Position numbers and translations under genes: made by a program. Of a stretch of 64,000 nucleotides of DNA, positions 12,701 to 26,289 are shown in pieces. Origin of the DNA: Schistosoma haematobium (Eukaryota; Platyhelminthes; Trematoda; Strigeidida; Schistosomatidae); assembly GCF_000699445.3 (NCBI RefSeq), contig NC_067195.1:52928465-52992464 (forward strand), given 5' to 3'. Position 1 is the stretch's first letter, and every line of letters begins with the position of its first letter. Below the pieces are notes generated by a model. That model did no database searches, was not told the DNA's origin, and saw only the letters and a list, made by a program, of their open reading frames with translations.

Positions 12701-15700
12701 TTTAAAACCGTACGGAGGCTATCAAATTGCTATAAAAAATAGGATTAAAAGTGAAATTCAGACCCTAATATCAAACAGCTTAGATCTTCATTCAAAGATG
12801 ACCTGTATTATTCTTTTAAACAACACTATCGATAGCAAAACAACGATCATATATTCACATACTCCTAATATTTCTTCACCCATTATTTTTTAAGTGATTG
12901 AAGATATAGAACAGGGGATCCGTAAGTATAGACCTCGTTCTAGCTGATACGCGTCAGGATTCAATATCATCAATATTGAAGGGATAGATGCCGTTCATTA
13001 GATTCGAATCCATATCCCCTGGTTTTATAATCAGAAGTATCATCACTTCATTGTTAGGAAGAGGCTGACATCCTAATTCGTGACTTAACCCCATGAGTGT
13101 ATGAATTCCTTCAGAAATGAAGGGAACAAACTAACATAAAGCACACGGACATTCTATCCAATGTTGTATTTACCCAACATTAATAACTAAGTGGGCCGTA
13201 ATACTGAATTACCTGGTCTAGTGTAAATATATTTATATCCGTACGATCAAATAAATTCTTGATATGATTTGTAGTAATCATTTGTTAACATAAAAAATCC
13301 ATTCCTTTTCTAACCTTACTTTTATTTTATAATTTATCAACTAACCGTAAATAAAAGATTGTAGAAGAATTTCTAATTATTCTTCATGTCTTTATTTATT
13401 GTCAATGCTCACTATTTATTTTGCTGTCGAATTGACAATTTGCGTTTTAATGCATTTAGACAAGAAAAGTATTAAAGTTTGCTTGTATATCTGTTTATAT
13501 GTATGGATTTACAATTGTTATAACGATACACATCAATATGCACTAACACTTGATAACATTCAGAAAATATAATTATGATAATGAAATTTCTTGACTGATT
13601 TTCGAATATTTTTGTAAATAACTTTACTAAGATGAGGTGGCATATGTATATATATATATATATGCTTTATAAACATTGTATTCAAACTACGCAGAACAGT
13701 GACATATATCCTTAAAATATCAATAAGACAATGATATTAAACGGTTAGTTATCAACTATATACATCATTATTATTAGTAGTATTAGTATTAGTAGTAGTA
13801 GTAGTCTAGTAATAGTAGTAATAGTAGTAATAGTATTGTAGTGAAGGAGAACACAAGTTAGGACAACCGAATTATATTTAGCACAACATTACAGAGTTAC
13901 TTGGTAAAATAGAAAAACCATACTATAATACCTAATTTGCAAAATGTTCAATAATTGTTTCGAACTTCATTGTTCTTGCATTTCTATACTAATTGCTTTC
14001 TATCCCCGTTCTTCCTTACTTGATCTTCCCCATTCTTCTGCTGCCAGACATTACATTCCTGACTTGTGTTATATACTACTTATGTGAATATAAGTAGCAC
14101 GCACCACAGTATTAGTAGTAGCAGTAGTAGTAGTAAGAGTAGTATTAAGAGCGTATCCTGATGAGCAAAGACATTCACATAGACAAACAAAGTGTTTGTT
14201 TCTAAATTTTAAGTATAACGAAATAAATCTTGCGTTTAGTTAGTTTTTTTGTTACATTTTTCAAAAGTTGAAAAATAAAAGATTTTTAGTTCGTGAGCAC
14301 ATTCAAGTCTCATTGTTCTTTTGAATATTGGACTTTACTTTCAAATTTGATTGTTTTTTTAGAAAAAAATCTGTTATATATTTCTGAAAATTTATTTATT
14401 ATTTGGATGATATTTAAAAATTTTATTTCGTTTAAAGATATTTTATTGTCACTGAGTGATTTAAACAAGAAATATATTGAACTTTGAAGTATACTGAACA
14501 ACTTCTTTATTTCAGTTTTGAACTTGTCAGCGGTGTGCGTTGATGATGTCATATAAGATAAAACTTATAAGATGGTGAAGAAGATTTGTAGCTCAGGTGG
14601 ATGATTTTGATGGAGTTTTGTTCTCTGAGCTGGATAAGTCATACAGTGATAAAGATGCTTTCAAACCATTGAATGGAAATTCAGTCATCGATAATATGAA
14701 TTTTTTTTAAATCACAAGTCAATACTACCATCATTCTGAGTTGAATCGTATTTTAGGTTGTGATTGTGTTATGTTAAGGAATTCTAAACTGTTGTGAAAT
14801 AGCTCTTCAGTGTCCACTGTATTTCTTTGATTCATTAGCTTATTTCGTTTACATTTTCTGATTTCATTATCTTTCTGTTACTTCCACGCTATTGTACATC
14901 TAGTACAATGATTCTGTACGGTTTTAGATGTAGAAAGTCGATTTTTGCTAACGATGATAGGTACTCTAAGATTTATGGAGAAACCTTTACTTCCTTATTA
15001 GGTAACCACATTTAATGCGTTGACAGACAATAATTTTGGCAATTTTATTCATTACTGTTATATTAGTTTACCAAGAAAATTGTCTTTCCTTTGATAAAGT
15101 ATTTTACTTTAATGAACATATCACCAGTTTAAATATCTAATTGGTACTTTATTGTTTTCTTACATCATTACTATATAACTTAAAATGTTTGAGCAATAGT
15201 CACACAACATTGTTACATATAATGGAAAATCGAATAAGTTCTTCCTTGTGTTGAGAATGAAGTAGTGTGCAATTCATAATGAAATTAAGTTCATTATGGA
15301 TCAGAGATAATATAATAAGCTTATCAACGAACATTCTATAACATGTAAGTATATATAAAAGGCCATTTCCATAATTCACTTATATCAGTTTTAAAATAAC
15401 TGGACAGGTGTTTCAAAACAGTTATGGTTTTCTCACCTCTTGTGTACAAACGATCATACACAAGACTTACCATTCAATGTTTATGAATGCATAAGATTAT
15501 TAAAGCAAAAGTTGAATCTAATGATTCAATATCTCAACGTCACTAAATTTAAAAAATAACTCAGCAATCTAATCGATGAATCGGAATCTTACTTCGAACA
15601 TGATTGACTTCGTATGTCATAGCTCTTTGCTAGGATTATAAGAATCAATCTTGTAGCAATTCAGTGGTCATGACACCTTAAATGAAGAATTATTTCTTCA

Positions 15701-18700
15701 ATTTCTTCATTTCTAATGAATAAAAGCAATCGTTAAATAACTCTCACATTCATTTCTTCCCAATCTATTTCACACAGACGAACGATGCAGTTGAATTCTA
15801 ACCAGTCACATTTATATTTAACGAAATTAAAAAAATTAAATGATTGGTTATCACATAGAGATGCTGCATTTCATGAAGTTCTTGTACCAATTCAAGGAGA
15901 TATGGGTAATGTGATCAGCTTGAGAGAAAAGTTATTGGTAAGCTATTTCAAAAGAATGTACATGATAATATTTTTAGTTTTATTGAACGGTTACCGCAGT
16001 TTTAACGTTCGTTAATATATATATATTACTAAGTTTATGTCACTTGTTTTAATTATCTGGGATCAGTGTAAAACTCGATTCCAATTACTTCATTAATCAT
16101 TGTTTCCTACATTTAGATACTGTAGTGGTTGATACTAGTACATAAAAAATGTTTGAGTATTATGAACATCGTCCAACATTAACTGTTATCAATTTGTAGT
16201 TGATAACGATCGTCATCACAATGTACTCATTATGTCATAGATGGATCAATAGTTGACTGAAGTTTAAAATGTGAATTATCAAAATCCGGCTTAATAGTTC
16301 AGTAACATTCAGCTTGGTCTGAAACTTTCATATCTCAGGCTCAATTACAAATGTGATCTTAAGTGCACAGTATTGAAGAGTGTTAAACTATTCGAAAACA
16401 AAACCAAGTATTTCATGATTTTAGATGGTTTTCTTAGTTTAAACTACAATTCAAATGGTTATATTTTCAGAAATTAACTAACAAAGATGATCATTTTACT
16501 CGAAACTTATCTAGTGCTTTGTGTTTAAACATTTCTTTACCCTCCGTAAATAGTTAGAAAATTACTGTGAAAAAATATTAGACAAATGACTTTCCCCCAT
16601 TTATTTATGTTACGTTTGGTTAAAAAGGTGTAACTTCTAAAAAACAGTACATCAGTATCCTTCATATCGTCTTTTTACATACGCATATACTATTCATTTT
16701 AAAACATAAACTATATTAAAACAAAGGTGAATAAGATTGATCGAACAGAAAGATTTTTTAAAATTGGATTGTTTTGGTAAATTATGAACTAATAAGACTA
16801 GCAACGAATGTCACGAAAATAAACCTTGTAGTAGTATTATTAGTAGTTGTAGCAGTAATGGTTATCGTAGTAATAATGATTATATTGATATGTATTGTAG
16901 TAGCCTATGCTCCTCCACGAGGATTAACAGGTGTAAGTAAACAGTAGGAAATATGACAATGAATCGATAAAAGATATTAAGATAACTTGTTTTGTCCATC
17001 TTTTTCGGGAAAAAATATACTATATTTCACTGCTTACGTGAACATTATAAAACTAATAAACAGTATATGTACTGGATAAAAATGACTATACTCTCATTGT
17101 GTTGAATATTTTCCCTCTTCTCTTTGGTTATTATATTCAGTTGTTAAATTTTCTGGTTCATATATATAAACGAATGAAATCTCTTATGTCATTAAACTAA
17201 ATGAAGATGCCGTCATTTTATTTAGTTCATACATTTTTAATGATTCAAGTGGTTTAAACATTTTGTTGCATCAAAAACTGGGTTTATTCAATGAACATGA
17301 TAAATGTTCTACTGAAACTAGGTAGATGAACTTATGACCGGATATCACAATTTTTATTAAAACCTGGAGAAATATAATAAAAAAAATAAATCGTTGGTGA
17401 GGTCTTATGAAGATAACGTATTGAAAAACAGTCAAACTTAGATTAGTCAGACATTTCGGTGAAAGGAACAAAGATTTGAATAATACTCTAAGGCTAGGAT
17501 GGCCAACAGCTTTCGATAATAACATCAAGCCACTTTCTCCACTCAATAAGATTATTATTCAGAGATCCTCTTATATTCTTGGAACTCAAAATTATCATAC
17601 ATGAAACATGGAAGGTGAAAAATATAGCCTTTGATGAATTAAAAGCAAATTCTGAACAATAATATCTGCGATAAATCAGCCATATTGTCACAAGTTGGGA
17701 GTAATTTAGCCTAAATAAGGTTGGTGTAGCCTGAAACTTGTAAAACATATTTTCATCTCTTTATTTCATGTATCCACTAGACACATTACTTATACAATCA
17801 GTTTTATGTGTCATACGCCTCTGAACAAATTTCGAGCATACAAAACTAAATAAATAGAATAATCGATTGTCTTTATAAAACACGATTAAATTAACGAAAA
17901 GTTATTTATTTTTATATAAGGCTTTTCATTTCAATGCACTTAATTTTAATTTTATAAGAAATTCAACGTAAAATCTATCAGTTTTCCTAACTAATTTATT
18001 AATCGGAGAGGGGTTTTCCATGGTAGTCTAGCTTCAATTCATTCATGAATTCAACTAATAAATTACTATAATATCCACAAAACCCCTCTTTGACTATAAT
18101 GATTATATACTCACTGGTGTTGGTCTCCATGAGGTATTTCCTAGAATTCTAGTGAGAAACCGTGACCAGTGTAGTTCAACCAGGTCTGTTGTGAGTTAGT
18201 AAATCACTGAGGACAATGGCGGACCGTTGAACAATTACGTGGATTGCTTGAAGTTGAACATTAACACCGTTGGATGCCGGCTCAGAGGTCTAGATGTTGA
18301 GCGTTTGCACGCGAGTTCGATAGGTCCTGAATTCTGAGGAGTCCCATACTAGGATGATGGTCAAGCTTCAATTAACGCATGAATTTTTTTGTAACATTTC
18401 TAATGAATAAATAAAAAATCGTAAACTCAAACTCAATATTTACTCATTATATTATCATTCTTTAAATAATCCTTCAAACTTAATAAGAAACCTATTTTAA
18501 AAATGAATCATTTACTTAATAAGTACTTAAGTTAATTTCAATATTTCAATAAAAAAAACATGAACTGCTGCACTAAGGTTAATCAACGTGTTAAAAAAAT
18601 GGTCCCTTTTATTGAGTTCTATATTTTAGTTGAAGTCAGGCATTACCACCCTTGGATGCCGGCTCAGTGGTCTAGTTGATTAAGCGCCTGGTGCGAGGCT

Positions 18701-21427
18701 GATATGTCCTGGGTTCGAATCTTGCGGGGTGCGGAATCGTGGATGCGCACTACTGAGAAGGACAAACGGCCGTCCAGTGCTCCCAGGTTTTCCATGGTGG
18801 TCCAGCTTCGACTGACTCATGATCTTAACCATTGAAGTTCTATACTTATTTATTTATTTTTCATTGATTAATAACATTTCAATTTAGGTTCTTTGATTTT
18901 AAAGTAAACTACTGATTTCTTGTACATAGTCTGTTTTAATTGAAATAAGTTTTTTATTTTTTCTTGTTGAAGAACACAAAATTTTGTATTATGTTCATAT
19001 TCAAGCTAATGAATTCTGATAAACTTCGTCTTCTCATTGCATTATCGAAATTTATCAAAGGGACTGATTGTTTTAAATACTGAAATCATTGTATTATATG
19101 GTAAATTTCAATAATAATTAAGTGATAAACAATCAACACATAAGTCTGAAGATTCTATTAATTCTTAGAAAAATCTAAATATTTTCGGATTGAATTATAA
19201 TATGAAGTTATAAATTAGAAATGATGTAATATCCGGTTGCTATGATTATGTAATTACCCAATGAATCGGAGTTTGTATTAGTACATTAAATGATATAGTA
19301 TATGCGAAAACTTTCTCAGATTATTCATATGCTTAATATTATATAGGATTACTTTTTTTCTTTTTTGTTAAAAAAGGGTTTATTTCAAGAACTTAATACA
19401 AATCGTTTACAAATTGAAGAAATTTTATGCCATCATAATACACAACATGATAATATAAATCGAAATAAATTAAATGTTTCAAATGAACGTGAAACAGAAA
19501 TTGATTCAGATTTATCTGATTCAGGATGTAAAAATAATATAGAAGATTGTAATTTACGAACTAATCGTCGTATAACACGTCATTTATATCATTTAAAGAA
19601 AAAATGGTTAAATTTAAATAATAATATGTTAGATTTTAAATGTCAACTTGATGGTATATGGGAGGTAAGTTACGTTTAAAATGAATTTCATATTATTATT
19701 ATTATTATTTTTAATTATGTATTAATTGGATTTGTCAAATATTATCTTAGATAAGGTGTCTAGTTTTGGATTACAACTTATTGTCTAACATGAATTGATT
19801 TTATGTATAACTAATGGATTTATGTTTAATCCATGTTAAGTATAGACGACATTATGACAATGACAGTAAATAAGACTGTTTGGTCGATTGATTTTAATAA
19901 ACATTAAAAAAAATTATAATAAGCCCTTGAATTTAAAATTCCCAAGTCTAAATCCTTTGAACAGATAGATTTTATTTTGACATTATGTTTTTGATTAAAA
20001 TCAGGAGTCAATTGAAGCTAGACCACCATGGAAAACCTGGAAGCACTGGACGGCCGTTTCGTCCTAGTATGGGACTCCTCGGCAGTGCGCATCCACGATT
20101 CCGCCTCGCAAGATTCGAACCCAGGACCTATCAGTCTCGCGCCAGGCGCTTAACCAACTATGGTGAAAAAAGTAGTTGGCAATAAATATTTTAAGAAAAT
20201 TATTTAGAATCTTTGAATTCTATCTAAAAAAGTTTGAAATAAAAAAAACTGAGCAAATTCAACAATGGTGTAATTTGAAAGGTATTTTTTTAAATACCCA
20301 CTTTTATTAAACAAACAAAGAATGTGAAAAGAGCAAGATTAAAGATTCTAATAGAATTGCATGAATTCATTTTATTTCGTTGGTTTTCGTCAACTACTTA
20401 AAATCTGTGATGTTTACAAATCATAATTACAAAGTGAGTTTAAATTTCATACATGGAAGCGTTTAGTTGGAAGTTATGTTGATGAGATATTAGTATGGCA
20501 AGGGTGTAAATAAATTTACTTGATTGAATATTGTAAATACATAACTTATGTAAAAGAAAATCTTACAGCATTAATTGTGACAACAGTTCAAATGGCTAGA
20601 AGCAAGTGATTACATAATGAGTAAACATTGATAGGAATAGAGTGCGTAAAGCTTAGTTAATAAAATAAAATTGCTAGTCTGGAAGTTAGTTGAAATAAAA
20701 GTCAATGATGTAATAAATGCGAGAAAGAGTTTTAAAAAAGTTTAAGATGCAACGAAGGATTATTTGTCACCTAGGCAAGATTAATAATCCTCACTTGTTT
20801 CTGGCCGTTTGAATTGTTGTCACAATCAACGTTGTAAAATATTCTTTTACATAGGGTATATATTTACAATATTCAGTCTGTTAAATTTACGTACACCCTT
20901 GCTACACTATACTAATATGTCTTCAATATAACTTCCAACCAAACTCTGTCACGTAAGTAATTTAAACTCATTATGTAATTATGATTTTAAATATCACAGG
21001 TTGTAAGCAGCTGACGAGAACCAACGATATAAGATGAATTCATACTATTGGGTCAGAATCTTTGTTCTTGCTCTTTTCAAAATGATAAAAGGAACTACAT
21101 GTATAAAAAACCGTGAAGTAAAGTTCTTTTGAGAATTCGTATACGAGGTTTAAGTACAAAACGTTTTATTCAAAATCTCACTTTATTCCATAGTTGTTTC
21201 TTTTTAGTTTGTATTTTTTTTCATAACTATGAAATTCTAGCTAACATTAGACTAGAACATATAAAAAATTCAAATAATGGAGAAGATTTGTAGCTCAGGT
21301 GGATGATTTTGATAGAGTTTTGTTCTCTGAGCTGGATGGTTTGATCCTGCAGAAAAATTCAAATGTTCTAAGTAAAAGTTTATCTGAAAGTACATTGTTT
21401 AAATTGTAGTTTCTACCCTTTAGCTAT

Positions 21428-21485
<58 letters not shown>

Positions 21486-24400
21486 AGCCAGTCAATTTCT
21501 TAAACAATCTCTATTCGAAAATAATTATTTTCGAAAAGTAACCGTCTACCGAACAAATACATAAAATGTCATATACTGTTAGGTTATTGATAGTTATCAG
21601 TATTTTAGATTACATTAACATACCTTAGTTCAAATATTGAATTGGTTATCATAATCACTATTGTACAAGTAAACCTAAATGCATTTTCTAATATTTTACA
21701 TGGTAAATGTTTTCTTTTTACTTTTTAGTATATAAATATATTTGAAATAATTCACTGGGATATAAATTTCCTCCCTTTTTTAATTTACCTTTTTCTACTT
21801 TGAATAAACAAAATTAGCGTCTATCCAATTTTAATTCATTGCTAAATGATGCTGTAGCTCAAGTGAAAAGTGCTGAATCTGTAACATTGAAATGGATCCC
21901 TATAGAGTTTTTACCAAGTGAACATATAAAAACTGAATTAGATCAAACAAAGGTTAGTTGATTTTTATTTATGACAATTATAATAATCAACTTAAAGGTA
22001 AATTAAAATTTTAAAAAATGAGGATTGATGTTATTTAACTAGTTGACAAACATATTTTCAGACTTCTTTATTGTAATTGATAAGAGAATAAATGTAGTGT
22101 TCAGTGTTTGCATCTAACGTAACATTCCACTCAATGAAAAGACTAACCTTTTAAGATCTATTTAAACCATAATATCATCATTGTAAGACAATCATAAAAT
22201 ATTGATGGAATGAAAGGAATTGTAAAACTATAACACTGATTTATAACAAGGTACTGTATACGATTTTGATTCTGAAAATCATGTTACTGAAATGGGGTAA
22301 TAAACAATGATGTTCTCTCTTTTCAAGTATTTCTTTAAATGACTCAAGATTGTGATAGTAGTCATTTTTAAATTCGTGGATTGAATAAAATTTAGAAGTG
22401 TTCATAGAAGATGTATAACTAGAACACGATAATCTGAAAAGTATTCTTAATCTACCAAGCGCTGTGTAACTGAAAGTGGTTAAGTAGATGAATATATTTA
22501 AATCCTAGTTTAACAATCTTCTTTTCGTACATTAATTAGTTAATCAGTGATCTCACTAAAGACAATAGAACTGTCGAGTCATAAGCCTTGAATATTCTTC
22601 ACTTGTGTTCACTATCTTTGTTCGATAAAATATGGTGATTTAAAAAAACACATCCGGCTGACCGTCAGTACTTTGTTGAATGAGCTAGAAACGTTTTTAA
22701 CAAACCGATATAAATTAGGTAGTTATTGCTGTTTCATTAACATAACATACATATTCCATTCTTTACGACTGAATAAATTCAATTCAATAATGACCAACTT
22801 TTTTTCTTATTGATATACACTGATCCACAATTCCTTTAAAAATACACAAATATCATTTAAGAATCTGATAAGCATGACACATTGAATTGGATTTGCTCAA
22901 CAATAATAATTTACTCTATGTTCTCGTATATCAAATAGTTTATTCATTGAAAAGTCATCCCCATACACATATCAACAGTGATTTTTTATCATTCAATATA
23001 GATCAGAGTTACCCAACCAGGTATTAATATTATGGGTTAGATAGATATGATTAAAATACCATTTAAGATTAGACTTTATGATATTGATCACCATCTAGTA
23101 TTCGGTATATCTAATTAAACTATTCATCTTTCACAGTTTATCAATTACCATTAGTAAATTAAAAAGTTCAACTCAGAACTGTAATACTATAAAAAGATAT
23201 AATCTTCAAAATTGTCATAATAATAAAGATTGTAATATCATTAAAAACAGTTTACCTAACCTTCAGTTAACTTGAATATATTCTATTAGTTGTTAGTATC
23301 TATGCTTCGCAATCTTCAGGTTCTCTCTACTTCTTGTAAATCAAATTTACTGTTAAAGGAGGGAATATTTATTTGAATTCATGTCAATTGGTAGTTATTA
23401 CAAATCTATAAACTAAAAATGTCAACGTCATTCATTTACTTATTTCTATTCTTTCTAAATGTAACGAACTATAAATATTTAAGATTATTGTTAATAAATG
23501 ACATATTAGTTTTGTGCACATAACAACGTAACTTTTAAAAACTAACACTGTACTGATATTGCAATAGAATACCATACCACGTAACTAAATGTATTCCATT
23601 AGTAAACTGTGTATTTTAAATCATCGTCGAAAATACAGCCTTTTATGCTCCGTCAATAACTCAATCATAGTTAACCCTTTTGATTTTAAGTTCCTTAACC
23701 CATAAGATCATTATCAACCATAGTTCATATGTTTAAGACAAAAATAAATTAGATATCGAGTACAAAGTGATTCTTCTAGTCATTTGTTTACATCAATTCA
23801 TTACATGACGAATATAAAAACTAATTATACTTATTACTATTATAACAAATGATATGAGTAATTCATTTCATTCAAATATGTCATATCAAAAATCTTGTTT
23901 TCTAAATAATCATATCAAATGTTTCTATTTATCTTGTGTAAATCAATGTTTGTGTAAAATTCAACCTCATGAAAGTTGATTTAATTAAACACATTTGAAA
24001 CAGATTTGAAAGTAATATACATCATGAAATAGTATCAATAAAACAACTATGTAAAAACCAGAATACATTGGATAGTTGTCTAAATATAGTTTAGGACTTC
24101 ACAATAGTGTATATCTACCACCTTAATTGATATCCTATTCATTCAAGTATGTACAGGATATATTTCAATAATTCTGTCAAAATCAGATATACCAGACTGT
24201 CAACACTAACTCTGGGATGCAGGTACTTCAAACTGACGAGTCTCAAATGGGACGAAACGCGCGTCAAACTGGGTTCCACCGCCAGCCACTATCCATCTTC
24301 GCTTAAAAAGCTTGTGACTTAAGGCTATATTAAAGCAATCTGAATAGGATGCACATATGCCAACATGAGATCGATTAACTGCAGTCCTAGATAACAATGG

Positions 24401-26253
24401 GAAGATAGATGTAAAACAACACCAAGTGAATTTGATTAACCTTTGTAAAAATAATAATTATAAATTGTACACGCAATGAAAATAAATTTAATTAATTTTA
24501 AACTATTCTAACCAATAAACTAAGAAACTTTCAATAAAAAGTAGTCATAGAAGAAACTTTTTGTTGTTGGTGGTGGTTGATTAGTGTTACTAATTCAATA
24601 GCAGTACATTTTGGTGCGAAACTACCTGTCATAAAGTTTTTGCAACAAAAAAACAACAAACAAATTAAGTTGATTATGACCTGAAAAATTAATAAATTAA
24701 TAAAATAATAATAATAAACAAACAAACAAAATAATAAAAATATTTATTTAAAATGATTTATTTATTGTTAAGGTCTTGTAGGTCAAATTTTATAAGTTCA
24801 GTTTAGTTATTAATTTTATTTAATCCGAATAAAATAAATCATTCATTTTTATTAGCTTTTTTATTTCTTGAAAAGTGAAAAAAGGAAGAAAAGAAAGAAC
24901 AATTAATAAATTTACAAACCATAAATAAATAAACATTTTCATTTTTCTGTGACATACATGACATTGGTCACCAGCCCGTGATCAATCAATTGTGATTACA
25001 TCTCAGTCCTACAGGAGGTCGCTCGCCCATTGGTAACGTCTCTGACTGTGAAGCTTGGTGACATGGGATCAAATCCTTCAGGGAGCAGCAGTTCCTTCAA
25101 GATTACAGGTACACCTTGCCGATATGTGCCAAGTAGCACGATACCCGGGTCCAGGGTTTCCTGTTGACTACTTCTAATCACTATCTTATCTCAACATAGT
25201 GCTTGCAATGTCGAGTCACCTAGACTGGTAGTCACATTTCAACTTGGTCGATAGCATCTTCACTAAGAAGGATTTGAAACACATGACATTGATCACCACC
25301 CAGCGATCAATCAATTGCGATTATTAATGGATGTTTTTTCCAGTCAGTAGTTTAATATTGATTTTTTTAGCACCTAATGTACATAATTCAATGTAATCTC
25401 TTAAAAAATACTGAAACTGAAGAAAGCCTCTCTGAAGTTCACGCAATGTGTGTATGTAACTTCGAAAAACCAATGATTATTTAATGATTAGTTTTATCAC
25501 TCAATGCTATAAATGTTGAAGTCAAGAATGCGAATTTGTTGATATTTCTAGAAGTAGAGCTTATTTCAAGAGGATAACCATCAGTTTTAATAAAACAATT
25601 ATTGTAAGACAGCTTACTTCAACCACTGATGTAGTATGAAATGAGCTAACTTCTTTTTTTCAATTCAGTGATTACATTATTAAGTTGATTAACTAGATCT
25701 ATGTTCAAAAATAAGAAATAGACGATTACTTTTGAACAACGGACTAGCAAATAACTCCTCATCTATCTTTCCACCATATTGGTATTGTTCGTTGGTGTGA
25801 CACACGTTCAGTTTTTTTAAGGGTCCTTTTGAACAAAACATAACAAGATTTATGGAATAGAATAAACTGATCTATTGCAAGATCGCCAATCATCTGTCTT
25901 GTTCATTATTTTCTACATGTTTTCAATCATTAAAAAACTAAATCATTACACTGACAAACAAATATTTTAATCATATATCGAATGTAATTTTATGTACTGT
26001 AGTCTTTTTATGAAGCATGTGAACCATTGGCTCATTCACTGGACAGCTTAGAACGACAAGTACTTCAATTGCAAGAAATACAAGTACAAATCGAACCAAA
26101 ATTACGTGTGCAGTTAAACTGTATCAGAAATGAGTAAGTATTATCATCAGAATCGATTTCTCTATTTTAATTAGTTTTCGAAATGATGTATACATTTTCA
26201 GGTTGCTTGACTTCATCTCTTCTATAACAACGTGTGTACATTTATATTTGTAA

Positions 26254-26289
<36 letters not shown>

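Larger units (their letters stand above)
9528..15777. other. Intron between exons 3 and 4
   Basis: This intron holds a short LINE 3' end (9779-9880), a GC-rich LINE-related block (9950-10950), a palindromic Sm-alpha-like repeat (11535-11930), triplet microsatellites with a ~280-bp repeat (13787-14150), and a 60-bp Penelope end (14573-14633). The stretches 11930-13780 and 14640-15777 contain nothing I recognise. Confidence 0.6.
15938..19376. other. Intron between exons 4 and 5
   Basis: It contains a 38-bp RTE 3' end (16903-16940) and two short-repeat copies (18011-18375 and 18648-18830). The rest is AT-rich and unassigned. Confidence 0.6.
19665..21817. other. Intron between exons 5 and 6
   Basis: It holds a minus-strand short repeat (19995-20163), a 60-bp Penelope end (21281-21342), and a long TA microsatellite (21429-21480). 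Confidence 0.6.
21953..26002. other. Intron between exons 6 and 7
   Basis: The first 2.2 kb are AT-rich without any feature I recognise. A Sm-alpha-like repeat (24190-24415) and a tRNA-like repeat with flanking direct repeats (24956-25325) follow. The remainder is plain intron. Confidence 0.6.

Noticed and set aside
18648..18720. tRNA gene candidate (A and B boxes)
   Set aside because: No cloverleaf with a full acceptor stem can be formed; these are tRNA-derived repeats.
24206..24397. Similar open frames at 24206-24397 (minus) and 33694-33912 (plus)
   Set aside because: They resemble each other only because both lie in Sm-alpha-like repeats; the hammerhead accounts for the conserved part.
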